The notes under the pieces are model-generated. The model saw nothing but the letters and a program-made list of their open reading frames with translations, did not search any database and had not been told where the DNA came from. Shown piece by piece: positions 16,430-26,212 of a stretch of 36,412 nt of DNA. Source of the stretch: Parachlamydiaceae bacterium (lineage in GTDB: Bacteria; Chlamydiota; Chlamydiia; Chlamydiales; Parachlamydiaceae); NCBI GenBank assembly GCA_030147755.1, contig JASBUW010000166.1, forward strand, positions 1-36,412. Reading direction: 5' to 3'. Numbering within the stretch: the first letter of the stretch is position 1; every line of letters starts with the position of its first letter. The position numbers and the translations under genes are program-made.

Positions 16430-16547
16430 GTGGACATAGGTGGACTACGTGGACTTCGTGGACGCCGTGGACATAAAACTTTATACAGCTATTCAAGTTT
16501 TATAAATTCAATTAGCTAAATCTTTGCCTGATGTCCACGAAGTCCAC
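16430..16547. repeat. Inverted array of 9-bp GTGGACNNN units
   Basis: GTGGAC starts at 16430, 16440, 16449, 16458 and 16467 (steps 10, 9, 9, 9). The complement GTCCAC starts at 16523, 16532 and 16542 (steps 9, 10). The two arrays face each other across 47 AT-rich bases. The 10-base step next to GTGGACATAG occurs in both arms, so one arm is a copy of the other with units lost or gained. A diverged third array lies at 36041-36077. Confidence 0.87.
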
Positions 16548-16599
16548 CTATGTCCACTATTTTTAGCCTTGGAGTTATGCAAAAACGTTCTTTCGCACT

Positions 16600-17011
16600 C
16601 CTGAGTAACTAAACATTGTTATTAGCTCGCTCTTTTAAAGTGTTTTTTTAGTAATTGATCAGAGCGTGCTTAAAAAGACAGGTTTTATCTGTGTGGTAGC
16701 ACTATCACTGCATTAGCCCAGACCGAGCGCGTTTAGCGCTCGTTCTGGGTAAATAATGCCATTTGATTAGCACTGCGGTTAGCAGTGCAATTATTCGGCG
16801 CCCTTGTAGCACTGCTAACCGCAGTGCAATAGGTTGTGCATTAAATCCCAGAACGAGCGCTAAACGCGCTCGGTCTGGGCTAATGCAGTATAAGTGCTAC
16901 CGCACAGATAAAACCAGTCTTTTTAAGTATACTTTGACCAACTACTAAAAAGGTCACTGTTACTTTTTGATATTAGCAACAAAGTTGCTTGGGGGCTCCA
17001 AACGCTTCGCG
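16600..17011. repeat. Nested-palindrome element, about 0.4 kb
   Basis: The main arms are 16669-16749 and 16847-16927, 81 bp each with a few mismatches. Within each arm GAGCGC/GCGCTC forms its own small hairpin. The 97-base centre holds a second inverted pair, GCACTGCGGTTAGCAGTGC (16770-16788) and its complement (16809-16827), each also a hairpin. Weaker symmetry extends outwards on both sides; the left limit is approximate. The right end, CTCCAAACGCTTCGCG, is the shared end motif. No transposase or convincing gene lies inside, and a second copy starts at 36251. It resembles a non-autonomous (MITE-like) element. Confidence 0.85.
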
Positions 17012-17079
17012 TAAACTCAAAAGAGTCTTTTAGCCTTTCAATAGCATAGAAATAGGAATTTAGCCATTCTTTTCGTTTA

Positions 17080-18201
17080 TTAAAGTTCTTTATTAGGCAA
17101 TGCTTTTCCTAAGGCATAATAAGAAGGTCCTGCTTGTGCAATGACACCGCCTCCTAGGCACGTTGTGCCTTCATAGAAGACAATGGATTGTCCAGGTGTG
17201 ACAGCACGCTGAGGTTGAGGAAACGTTACCCAAGCACGTCCATTGTCAATGTGTTGAATCACACAAGGTTGATCCACTTGACGGTAACGTACTTTAGCAT
17301 GGCAAGTAAAAGGTAAGACAGGTGCTTGATCAGTCAACCAGCTCAATTGAAAAGCTTCTAGTTCATCGCAATATAAAGCGGGATGGTCCGCTCCTTGTTC
17401 CACAAAAACAATGTTTTGTTGCCTATCTTTGGCGACGACAAACCACGCTTCACCGGCTCCTCCGATACCCATTCCTTTGCGTTGACCTAAAGTGTAATAG
17501 GCAGATCCCATGTGTGAACCTACCACTTTGCCTTGCAAAGTTTGGAAGGGGCCTGGCTGTGCACCAATATATTGGCTTAGAAAAGGGCGAAAGTCCCGTT
17601 TTCCAATAAAGCAAATCCCTGTGCTATCTTTTTTTTCTGATGTGGCGAGACCATATTGGCGTGCTAAGGCACGCACTTCCGATTTTTCTAATCCGCCGAC
17701 AGGAAATAACACTTTCTCTAAGATAGATTGCTTGAGCGTATACAAAAAGTATGTTTGATCTTTATTAGTGTCTTTGCCTTTCACTAAATAAGGCTGTTGG
17801 TTGACATATAAATTTTGACAATAGTGTCCGGTGGCTAAATAGTCAGCTCCCATTTCGAGGGCTTTGTCTAAAAACACTTTAAACTTGATTTCGCGATTGC
17901 ACAAGATATCTGGATTAGGGGTGAGCCCTTGTTTGAAGTCTTCAATGAATTGCGCGAAAACTTGCTGGCGATATTCTTCCACGAAGTTGACAGTATAATA
18001 AGGGATGTCTAATTGGTTGCATACGCGCCGCACATCTTCATAATCGTGAGTTGAGCGACAAACGCCGTGGTCATCGACTTCCTCCCAATTTTTCATAAAA
18101 AGGCCAATTACCCGGTAACCTTGCTGTTTCAGCAATAAAGCGGATACAGATGAATCGACGCCGCCTGACATGCCGACAATAACTGTTTGTTGTGTTGCCA
18201 T
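17080..18201 (-). CDS. mnmA: tRNA-specific 2-thiouridylase MnmA
   Basis: This 373-residue enzyme puts sulfur on U34 of Lys, Glu and Gln tRNAs. It has the PP-loop SGGVDSS at residues 12-18, the first catalytic Cys at 101 (NPDILCNREIKF), the second at 197 (DSTGICFIGKRDF), and the C-terminal beta-barrel ending with the Val/Thr/Pro-Gly-Gln motif (RAVTPGQSIVFYEG). The length is normal. It stands alone between the palindrome block and the giant gene. Confidence 0.97.
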   Translation of the reverse strand: MATQQTVIVGMSGGVDSSVSALLLKQQGYRVIGLFMKNWEEVDDHGVCRSTHDYEDVRRVCNQLDIPYYTVNFVEEYRQQVFAQFIEDFKQGLTPNPDILCNREIKFKVFLDKALEMGADYLATGHYCQNLYVNQQPYLVKGKDTNKDQTYFLYTLKQSILEKVLFPVGGLEKSEVRALARQYGLATSEKKDSTGICFIGKRDFRPFLSQYIGAQPGPFQTLQGKVVGSHMGSAYYTLGQRKGMGIGGAGEAWFVVAKDRQQNIVFVEQGADHPALYCDELEAFQLSWLTDQAPVLPFTCHAKVRYRQVDQPCVIQHIDNGRAWVTFPQPQRAVTPGQSIVFYEGTTCLGGGVIAQAGPSYYALGKALPNKEL

Positions 18202-18241
18202 TTTTGTTATTCCTTATCTAAATAGGCTTAGGGCGTGTCTT

Positions 18242-18275
18242 AAAATGCTAGCGCCCTAGCATATGATAGCATTTT
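18242..18275 (-). terminator. Hairpin at the end of the giant gene
   Basis: AAAATGCTA (18242-18250) and TAGCATTTT (18267-18275) form a 9-bp stem that starts at the stop codon of the 2435-residue gene and ends, on its strand, in TTTT. A second overlapping stem (AGGGCG/CGCCCT) is possible. Confidence 0.45.
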
Positions 18276-21200
18276 CATGAGTTGAGTTGAATAGGGATGT
18301 TGTGCTCATGGGCGTGTCCAATTTGTTCCAGTTCGTGAAGATGTAAATTGAAGTTTTTTTGATCTTTAAAATGTGGGCGAAGACTAGTATAAACCTTATG
18401 CCAGCTTTCTAGATAGTGCAGATGCTCTTGACGAGAGAGGGGTAAATCCAAAATCAAGTGGACTAAACGATGCGAATAGGTTAAGTCGTCTTTGTCAATC
18501 ATATATTGTCCGACTACCGGCATAATGCCGGAAATTTGAGTAAGATAATCAGATTTCATTCTAAAAAGAGAGCGACGTTGATAAATTAAGCTTAACAGTT
18601 GGAGAGCAGGCGCGTAAGCTCTATCTAAAACGACTTTAGTCCAGTTAAAATGCTCACGGGCTTCCGCATATTTTTCATCTAGAAACTTTTCATCTATTCC
18701 TCTTTCTAAAGTATGCATTAAAAGTGCATGCGCTTCCGCATGAGATTTATCTGAAGCTTGAGGAACTAAAGTTTTAAGAGCCGATAAGAAACGGAAAAAT
18801 AAAGCTTGTCGTTTAGAAAAATAAGCAGTAGGATCTGCCGGTTCTGCTAAAATAATATTGATAAATTCTGCAGAGATAGGAAAAGATGTTTTTGTCACAG
18901 TACATTCTTCTAAAAGATCAATGTATTTTTCCACTTTTTGTAAATAAGCTTCAAAATCTTTAGTGTGGTGAGCATAAAATTGAAAAGAATAAGTCGCAAA
19001 GGCGAGTTTATGCCGATGCGCACCTTTTTCCTGAATAAGAGTGCCAATTGATTCAAATAAAGCTTTATCCTCTGCATTTCCTGCCTCTAACCAGGGTGAA
19101 GAAGGCGTAATATGTGGTGTCAGGATTTTGATAAGAGTAGTCATGAGATTATCACATACTAATAGAGGATCATCATGCGGCTCTATTTGACTCAAACACC
19201 TCAACCATTCTTTCAAAATTTTGCGTTGATGCTGCTGGTCATGTACTGAGAGAACCTTAAGTTCACCTACAACAGTGGGATGAATTAAACGTTCTGTCCA
19301 CCTTTGCGCAAGCACAGTAGGTTTGGGCACTATGGCTTGCCATTTAGGGGAAAGAGTGGATAAATCTAATTGTCCTCTTTCTTTCGTGGATTCCGCTTTT
19401 TTCACGAGTGGCATAAATTCTTTTAAAAGTTTCAAATAAGCCATATTGCCATTGTTAAACATTTCATGATCGTATTGATATTGAAGAAATGTCAAGCAGA
19501 CATCAAGATGATAAAGATAGAAATGATCGACAGGATGCTTTGAGCACTTATCTAAATAGTGGCGTGCAGCTTGCCAGAATAGAGGAAAGACTTTTTTGGT
19601 GATCTGATGTTGAGAGTGGGCAGTATTTTGATTGGGATAGTTATAAAGTAAGCGATGAATGAAATAATCAAAAAGCGGTTCTACTTGGTTATTTTTACGT
19701 ATATGAGATTTTAGGGCATTGAAGAGTTTAGTATAAGTAGGCATAAATACATCGTATTGACGAGCATGAACGAGAATTGTTTGTAAATGCTCTGCAACAG
19801 TAATAGCTCGATGAAAACATAAAGGAGTATTTTGATCTAATAAACGCTTCAAAACACGCTCACACACTAGCTTGTGCTTAAGTGTGACATGATTTGTTGG
19901 ACAGATATTGAGATTTAAATACAATTCATATTCCATTAACTCATCAAGATGGTTTTTAAAAATTCCTTTCTGTTCGGCTTTTTTCAGTAATTTTTCACAA
20001 TAACCGGCGTGAGATAAATTAGTCACTTTGGCATGAGGGGGTAAATCCTGTATTTTGATAGCAGGGCTTAAAGGGTAGAGATAAATAAAAGTGCGTAATA
20101 AATCTCTCATTTCTGTTGCATGAGGAGCCGGTTTTTTTTCTAAATCGGTATCGATATATTGATGAAGAGTCTGTAATAAAGCCACTTTGATTGGATTCTT
20201 ATTTTTAATCGATTGCATGACCCAAGAAGCGTATTCTTTGAGGCAATTTTGGTAAGCAGGAGAAGCCTTAAGAGTCACTTGGTTTTTTGTGCCTAAAATG
20301 CGTTTTAACCCTTTGGTAAACTGATCCGTATGCACGCGGTTGCAAGGATTAGCGCGCGCATAAGGGTAAATAAGGTCTAGACTCCGATTTATCATATCTT
20401 GTAAGGAGTCAGCATGCGCAAAAAGATAAGGTGTCCACTTTTGGTAAGCTGTAAGTAATGTTTCAACCGTGGCATCATCCGGATCGCCTTTTACATCTTT
20501 TAATGTGCCATCATAAAGAGCAATTAAAAGTTGGTAACTGAGCTTGCTTTTTTCTTGAAGGGATAAATTCATTTTTTTAAAAGCTATCTCTAAAAGCTTT
20601 TGAGCTGTTCCTAAATCTTTTGAAGCGGGTGAAGTCAATAAGTGAGGAAAGCTAATTAAAAAAGAGGCTTTTAATTTTTCTATTTCTTGGATTGAACCCT
20701 TCTCCAAGATAGGCGTGCACAATTGAATTTGTAAATCCACATGATCGGTGGGAGTGTGTGTGGTCAAGGCAGTTAATATAGAAAGAAGTGCAGCACAAGA
20801 AGGCGTCTCTTGCTGACAAATGGTTTGAAGACGAGTAGTTGTAGATGTCCAAAAAGTCTTCTCCTTCTCTTTAAAAGAGGGATCTTCTTTTAAAGCAGCT
20901 AAAAGTGTTTCTTTTTTTAAAGAGAGGTAGCGCGTAGCCATTTCTTGCAAGTAAGGAAGATAAATAGAAGAAGATTGTAGAAAAGGTTGTAAAAATTGGC
21001 CGATTGCGAGTAAGCCGGCGGGATGTTGGGAATATTGCATATGCTGAATTAAAGCGAGATCTATTCTGTTTTCCCATTCGGTCAATTGATCCGCATCAGT
21101 TTGTGGCATATGGGGATTTTCCGCTCGCCATGCAGCGACAAGATCCGTTTTTTTCTTCACGATTTGATCAAAAGCGGCTTGATCAAATGTAGAAAGCGAT

Positions 21201-24200
21201 AATTGTTGGATTGCACCTAATAATACACTTTCTAAATTTTTGCGTTTGAAAAACGTGTTTAAAGAATCACTAAGAACAGGAGATAACAATGTAGGATCCT
21301 CATAGTAAGGAATCAGATCTTCAGGTTGACAATCTGCTAGCAAAGCAAAAGCGAGTGTCCAACATTCTGCACGCACTGGAGAAGAATTAGAGGGCAAAGT
21401 TTGATACGATTTCCACACTTCTTGGGTTAAAGTTTTATCTTCCTGCTGAAGCGGTGATTTGATCGACTTCCATAGCAACAACCAAAGTGCTTCCTCTTTG
21501 ATTTGATAGGTTGTTAAGAGATCGAAAGCAAGTTGCCGTTCTTCTTTTGTAGGCGAAGCAGAGTCTAAATAACGATGCAAAACATGAGTGACAAAAGGAA
21601 GAAGTTCTTGTTCTTCTTTTTTATCTTTGTTAAAAGTCGCGTGTAGGTGAGGATCTAATAGCTGCTCACGAAGGGATTCAACGGATGCAGACGATTGCGA
21701 TTCAGTCAGAAGACTTTTCCAAAAGCCTTGTAGCCTCTGACGTTGTGTGGAAATCTCTTCAGGAGTTTGAGAAATTGGAGTGTAGAAACTGATTGAAATT
21801 TGCTTTAAAATTTTAAAAGTTTGCGACCAATCTTTTTTCTCAATCAAGTGCTGCGCACACTTGAAAAAAGATTCTCTTAATTGTGTTTTTTGCTCTTTAT
21901 CTTTTAATTGTGGTTGAGATGTGTCTTTCACAACAGTGTTGAAGTAAAAATCTAACCATGGCCATAATTCTTCAGTTGTTAAAGTAGTTTGTAAGCAGGT
22001 AATGAAATGAGGAATTTCAGAATAAGAAGTAGGCGGAATATGCTTAATTAAATCATCGAATTTTTCCATGCTAACCAATTGTTTGAGGCGATCAGCAGAA
22101 GGGGAAGAAGCAGAAAGTTCTTGCTGACATAACCACCAGACGTGTGAAACTAAAGATTCATGTGAAATTCCATGGCGATTGAGATTTAAAATGAGATGAG
22201 CTGCTTCGTGTGCACACTGATTTTCCTGCAATTTTTCGAGGATTTTGAGGTGTTGCGATGCAATCCACGTTAAAGATTTGGGAGAAGGGGGTTGAGGAGA
22301 CTGTTGTAAGAGGTTAGCGATGAGTTTAAATAAGCGTAAATTTTGTTTTGTGTCTCGAGTTTTATGCATAAAACCCATGAGTTGTTCACAAAGGATCCAC
22401 AAAGTAGGAAAACGGTTAGCAGGATCAATCGCTAAAGTAGCTTCTAAATAATCAAATAAAAGTGTTTTCCATTCTTCTTCGGTGGAAGCTTGGTTAATCA
22501 AAGATTTCAATTCAGGACGAATTAAAAATTGATCCATTTGTGAAAAGGGTAAATTTGCTGCCGCCTTTGCAGCGACATCCTCATTTTTTAATTGCGCTAC
22601 TGTAGAATCAAAAGCTAAACGCATTTTGTCTTGTACTTCTTCACGTTTGTGAGAAGGCGTCACAACAAGTAAGATCTCCAAAAACTTCAAAGGAAAAGCA
22701 TGCGTAGATGCGCTTTCTGCTGCCACCCAGTTTAAAGCCCAGTCATAGAAAGCAACGACCGTTCTTACTTCTTCTCTTGCTTCTTGAGAAACATGTTCGA
22801 ATAAAGCTAGGCTTAAGGGTTTTTGATGCGCTTGTAGCAAGCTTTTTCCTAATGCAATCTGTAAAGATTGGATACGTTCCTTAGTCGCCTTCTCGCGATC
22901 TATAATTCCTTCTTGCATGAGGATATGATATAAAGACATGAGATAGAGGGCTTCTGCCGGTTTTTCCACAGAAGATTCTAAACGTGTTAACCATCTTTCT
23001 GTTTGGTCTTCCGATTGCAAACAATGACGACGACTCATTTCTAATAAAAAATAATCGGCTGTCGTTTGATATAAGGGAATGCCTTTTAAGGTATCTAAAA
23101 AACTCAATAAAATTTGATTATCTTCTGGAGTAAAAGCTTCAGCAGCATTTTGCTCAAAAAGAAAATAGAGGAAAGGAAGTAAACGATCAAGATCGCAAGC
23201 TATTTGTTCCGGAGCATTTTCATGATAGGCTTGAAGCAGCTGAAAAATGCGATCACTCTCTTCTCGAGGAGATAAAAAATGTCGAGGCTGGCTCGTTTGT
23301 AAAAAAGATAAAGCTAATGCAGGTTTTCTTAAACATAATTGATTAAAAATTTTCCATCCTGTTTCAATTGGAATTTGGTTTCGCGGCAAATGTTCTTGTG
23401 TTTTCCACCAGCTATAACTTAAGTGCAGTAAATCGAGTTCTTGGCTTTGCAACATGAAATCGATCCAATCGAATTCCGAAATAGTCGGTTTTTCTTTGAG
23501 AGTTTGCAATGCTTTTGCATACGTGGGGGATAGATGAGGGACGAGCTTTTCAAATATGTGAAGGTATGCAGATCTATCTTGTTCACGCATTGTTCTTTGT
23601 AAAAAGAGCTTTCGTCCAATACTCAGTAAAGCTTCTTTACTTAATGTAGGATTTAAAGAAGAAAGAAAAAGATGTAAACTAAGAGAATTGAGCAGGGGTG
23701 AACTGTGTTGATGCCATTTTGTTGCCATGTCCAGAAGTATCGAAGAATTTAAATGCAGATGCGCTAAAGAAGGCAATAAAGGGGAAGGATTAAAAGAAAA
23801 AGGAAAAAGCGTCGTCATCGCACTTTGTAGCTGTTGAAAAGCAGCAGGACAAGCATGGTGCGCAAGATAAGTGCGTACAGTTTGATCATCTTCTACAAGC
23901 TGAATAGGGAGAAAGCCTAGTTCAGGTGCTCTTAAGCGAAATACCGAGCGACAACCATGCGTTGTTGCCAAATGAGGAGTATACAACCACATCAGCAGTC
24001 CCATCCAAGCGGATGCCACAGAAAAAGGGATTTTTTCATCAACTAACGCTTTTTTAAGAGCAATTAAAAGATTTTGCTCAGGTTGATTGTCAGCCAGGGA
24101 TAACCACCTTTTCTGGTCGAATTTTTTCCAAATTTCGAAAATTTCTTGATCAGATAGAGAGGAATGCGTGCGTAAAGATTGACAAGCACGAAAAAGAAAA

Positions 24201-25582
24201 CCAATCACCGCAGCGGAGTCCACTTGTTTGGTATGAGAATCGACATATTTTGTGTTGATTTGTTCTTCAAGCAAGTCAGAGATGTATTGACTATCCGAAA
24301 CGTCCAAATTAACAGGCTGCTCAGAATTTGGTCCATGGAGACGTTTATGGCGTTCTTCTAAAAATTCTTGTTTGAATTGAAGTGTATTTTGAACCATTTC
24401 TTGTTCAATAGTGGGTTGCATCGAACGCCAAGGCTCATGCATGAAACGACACCAAGCATCTACATCAGGATTTAAAATAGTGGTTGTTTCACAAAGTAGG
24501 TCAATGAGGGCTTTAGAGGCGGTAAAAGGACGACATTTAATCGTTAAGTGGTGGTAAAGATAAATATGAGAAAGAGAAAGAGTCCAACAGGTTAAACTAG
24601 ACAAACAAGGATGTTTTAGAGAAAGTTGTCCATTGGGTTGCAAACTGACAAAAACCAAATCTAGAGGTTTATGATCCACCAAGTCTAAACCCAAAATGGT
24701 ATATTGAGTAGGAGGCTTATTCACGATATGGCGTTTGGATAATCCTCCAAATTCGACTATCAAAGCTTCTTGTAAATTATATTTTTTAGAGGGTGCATAT
24801 TTTACAGGATTTTTTTCGCTTAATTTAGTTTCATAGACATTACGATGTGTTAATTCGGGTAGTTGTGCAGCAAAATAAGACAAGGCATGTTTGCTCAAAG
24901 ACGTAAGAGAAGGAAGCGCGCCTTGAGCAATGACACGTATATCGTCATCTTTACCCTCTTTTAAAAATTGCTGTTGAACGTGAAATAAGCTAAACCAAGC
25001 CGTAATGCGTTCACTTGGTACCGCCGGTGAAAAAAAAGACTGAGCATTATACTGAAAAGGGTGCAACCCTATTTTCTGCAAAAGTCCTCGTCCAAAAGAT
25101 TCAGCATCTACAAGGGGAGGTAAAACTGTGAGTTTTCCATTTTCTTCAATCTGCTGTCTTGATAACTCAATCAATAACTCAGCGAGTGTAAAAGAAACGA
25201 TTAAACTGGCTCCATTTGTAAAATGAGGATTATTTAACCGAAGAGTTTTAAATAAATCTTGACGGAATTGCTCAATGACGCGTTGAATCTCCGGATGTTG
25301 CATCTCATTTGGATTAGAATGATGATACGGGAAAGTCAATAAATCTTGATGGTCAAAAGGAGCACAAGGATTTCCAAAAGCATCGCAAATTCCTGCTTGT
25401 TGCAACTCAGCCATGACCTGATCGGCTTCGCTAAAACAAAAATTCACGGGGACGGGTTTGGGCTCTTCCTCTGGCACTGCTGAACATATAGCAGAAGAGG
25501 ATGAAGTCTCTAAAGGAGTTAAGGCCTCTAAAGAAGCCATTAAAGCCCGCGGATCTACAAATGTTAGATGCGGAAATACCAT
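18275..25582 (-). CDS. Giant 2435-residue helical protein of unknown function
   Basis: I do not recognise this protein. It is one uninterrupted frame of 7308 bases with no signal peptide and no membrane segment. After a Ser/Glu-rich start (SSSSAICSAVPEEEPKPV, about residues 27-47), about residues 60-400 are mixed alpha/beta. The rest is nearly all amphipathic Leu-rich helices, which suggests a long HEAT- or TPR-like solenoid without a clean repeat I can phase by eye. His, Gln and Leu are abundant; low-complexity runs are few. Large solenoid proteins in intracellular bacteria are often secreted effectors or scaffolds, but nothing here proves secretion. It has no good ribosome site before ATG 25582. 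It stands alone, with a hairpin at its end and a perfect hairpin 155 bases upstream of its start. Confidence 0.85.
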   Translation of the reverse strand: MVFPHLTFVDPRALMASLEALTPLETSSSSAICSAVPEEEPKPVPVNFCFSEADQVMAELQQAGICDAFGNPCAPFDHQDLLTFPYHHSNPNEMQHPEIQRVIEQFRQDLFKTLRLNNPHFTNGASLIVSFTLAELLIELSRQQIEENGKLTVLPPLVDAESFGRGLLQKIGLHPFQYNAQSFFSPAVPSERITAWFSLFHVQQQFLKEGKDDDIRVIAQGALPSLTSLSKHALSYFAAQLPELTHRNVYETKLSEKNPVKYAPSKKYNLQEALIVEFGGLSKRHIVNKPPTQYTILGLDLVDHKPLDLVFVSLQPNGQLSLKHPCLSSLTCWTLSLSHIYLYHHLTIKCRPFTASKALIDLLCETTTILNPDVDAWCRFMHEPWRSMQPTIEQEMVQNTLQFKQEFLEERHKRLHGPNSEQPVNLDVSDSQYISDLLEEQINTKYVDSHTKQVDSAAVIGFLFRACQSLRTHSSLSDQEIFEIWKKFDQKRWLSLADNQPEQNLLIALKKALVDEKIPFSVASAWMGLLMWLYTPHLATTHGCRSVFRLRAPELGFLPIQLVEDDQTVRTYLAHHACPAAFQQLQSAMTTLFPFSFNPSPLLPSLAHLHLNSSILLDMATKWHQHSSPLLNSLSLHLFLSSLNPTLSKEALLSIGRKLFLQRTMREQDRSAYLHIFEKLVPHLSPTYAKALQTLKEKPTISEFDWIDFMLQSQELDLLHLSYSWWKTQEHLPRNQIPIETGWKIFNQLCLRKPALALSFLQTSQPRHFLSPREESDRIFQLLQAYHENAPEQIACDLDRLLPFLYFLFEQNAAEAFTPEDNQILLSFLDTLKGIPLYQTTADYFLLEMSRRHCLQSEDQTERWLTRLESSVEKPAEALYLMSLYHILMQEGIIDREKATKERIQSLQIALGKSLLQAHQKPLSLALFEHVSQEAREEVRTVVAFYDWALNWVAAESASTHAFPLKFLEILLVVTPSHKREEVQDKMRLAFDSTVAQLKNEDVAAKAAANLPFSQMDQFLIRPELKSLINQASTEEEWKTLLFDYLEATLAIDPANRFPTLWILCEQLMGFMHKTRDTKQNLRLFKLIANLLQQSPQPPSPKSLTWIASQHLKILEKLQENQCAHEAAHLILNLNRHGISHESLVSHVWWLCQQELSASSPSADRLKQLVSMEKFDDLIKHIPPTSYSEIPHFITCLQTTLTTEELWPWLDFYFNTVVKDTSQPQLKDKEQKTQLRESFFKCAQHLIEKKDWSQTFKILKQISISFYTPISQTPEEISTQRQRLQGFWKSLLTESQSSASVESLREQLLDPHLHATFNKDKKEEQELLPFVTHVLHRYLDSASPTKEERQLAFDLLTTYQIKEEALWLLLWKSIKSPLQQEDKTLTQEVWKSYQTLPSNSSPVRAECWTLAFALLADCQPEDLIPYYEDPTLLSPVLSDSLNTFFKRKNLESVLLGAIQQLSLSTFDQAAFDQIVKKKTDLVAAWRAENPHMPQTDADQLTEWENRIDLALIQHMQYSQHPAGLLAIGQFLQPFLQSSSIYLPYLQEMATRYLSLKKETLLAALKEDPSFKEKEKTFWTSTTTRLQTICQQETPSCAALLSILTALTTHTPTDHVDLQIQLCTPILEKGSIQEIEKLKASFLISFPHLLTSPASKDLGTAQKLLEIAFKKMNLSLQEKSKLSYQLLIALYDGTLKDVKGDPDDATVETLLTAYQKWTPYLFAHADSLQDMINRSLDLIYPYARANPCNRVHTDQFTKGLKRILGTKNQVTLKASPAYQNCLKEYASWVMQSIKNKNPIKVALLQTLHQYIDTDLEKKPAPHATEMRDLLRTFIYLYPLSPAIKIQDLPPHAKVTNLSHAGYCEKLLKKAEQKGIFKNHLDELMEYELYLNLNICPTNHVTLKHKLVCERVLKRLLDQNTPLCFHRAITVAEHLQTILVHARQYDVFMPTYTKLFNALKSHIRKNNQVEPLFDYFIHRLLYNYPNQNTAHSQHQITKKVFPLFWQAARHYLDKCSKHPVDHFYLYHLDVCLTFLQYQYDHEMFNNGNMAYLKLLKEFMPLVKKAESTKERGQLDLSTLSPKWQAIVPKPTVLAQRWTERLIHPTVVGELKVLSVHDQQHQRKILKEWLRCLSQIEPHDDPLLVCDNLMTTLIKILTPHITPSSPWLEAGNAEDKALFESIGTLIQEKGAHRHKLAFATYSFQFYAHHTKDFEAYLQKVEKYIDLLEECTVTKTSFPISAEFINIILAEPADPTAYFSKRQALFFRFLSALKTLVPQASDKSHAEAHALLMHTLERGIDEKFLDEKYAEAREHFNWTKVVLDRAYAPALQLLSLIYQRRSLFRMKSDYLTQISGIMPVVGQYMIDKDDLTYSHRLVHLILDLPLSRQEHLHYLESWHKVYTSLRPHFKDQKNFNLHLHELEQIGHAHEHNIPIQLNS

Positions 25583-25736
25583 AATTAATTACTCAACAAT
25601 TAAATTTGATTATTTTTATTAATATAAGTGTTGTTATTTTAATTGATTTTCTAATTTTTGTGGATTATAAAATATTTATTATGATTTTAGGGATGCATAT
25701 CTTAATGTTTAATGGACCCGATTATGCAAAAGACCA

Positions 25737-25870
25737 AAGGACAAACGACCAAAACGACACAAACGACCTTAACGACAACGTGAAAAGACTAAGTGGACGA
25801 ATCACTTTGTCCACTTAGTCTTTTCACGTTGTCGTTAAGGTCGTTTGTGTCGTTTTGGTCGTTTGTCCTT
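25737..25870. repeat. Perfect hairpin with 62-bp arms and a 10-nt loop, made of 9-bp units
   Basis: Arms 25737-25798 and 25809-25870 match without a mismatch across loop 25799-25808. The left arm is a run of nonamers sharing AACGAC: 25741-25749, 25750-25758, 25759-25767 and 25768-25776, with variable first three bases. It lies between the divergent starts of the giant gene and nrdR, not at a gene end. Confidence 0.93.
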
Positions 25871-26212
25871 TTGCTTAAGATGAGTTAAATAATTTTGCAA
25901 CTGTCTCATTAGGTCTATGAGGTCCATTAAAATTTATGAAGAAATTTTTTGAGATATTTTTCTCACAAAACTTCTAGACTCTTAATAGCTTCTTATATAT
26001 GTTCAGCAAATCCTTCAAGTAGCGGTCAATAACCCTATTTGAGCAGAATTTAACTCTCAAAATAGATGAAGAATCAAGAATCAAGAATTGAGAATAAATA
26101 AGAAAATTTTTAATAAAACGAGAAAAATATTCATTTTTTTAATTATAATTAATTATAAAGATAGATAGAATATTTAAAATATGTATATGGATTTAACAGA
26201 AAAGGTGGACGA
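25871..26212. other. AT-rich spacer before nrdR
   Basis: I see no gene, strong promoter or repeat here. It holds only short direct repeats (GAATCAAGAATCAAGAATT near 26072) and A/T runs. The nrdR ribosome site (AAAAGGTGG) is at its end. No convincing NrdR box pair was found by eye. Confidence 0.5.

Noticed and set aside
16763-16948. 61-residue open frame inside the nested-palindrome element
   Set aside because: It reads straight through hairpin arms, lacks a ribosome site, and resembles no protein.
25606-25818. 70-residue open frame before the giant gene
   Set aside because: Half of it is the perfect hairpin read as protein (NDTNDLNDN); no ribosome site is present.
7769-25870. CRISPR array as an explanation of the short-period repeats
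   Set aside because: The units are 9 bp with 2-3 variable bases, there are no spacers of 25-40 bp and no cas genes.
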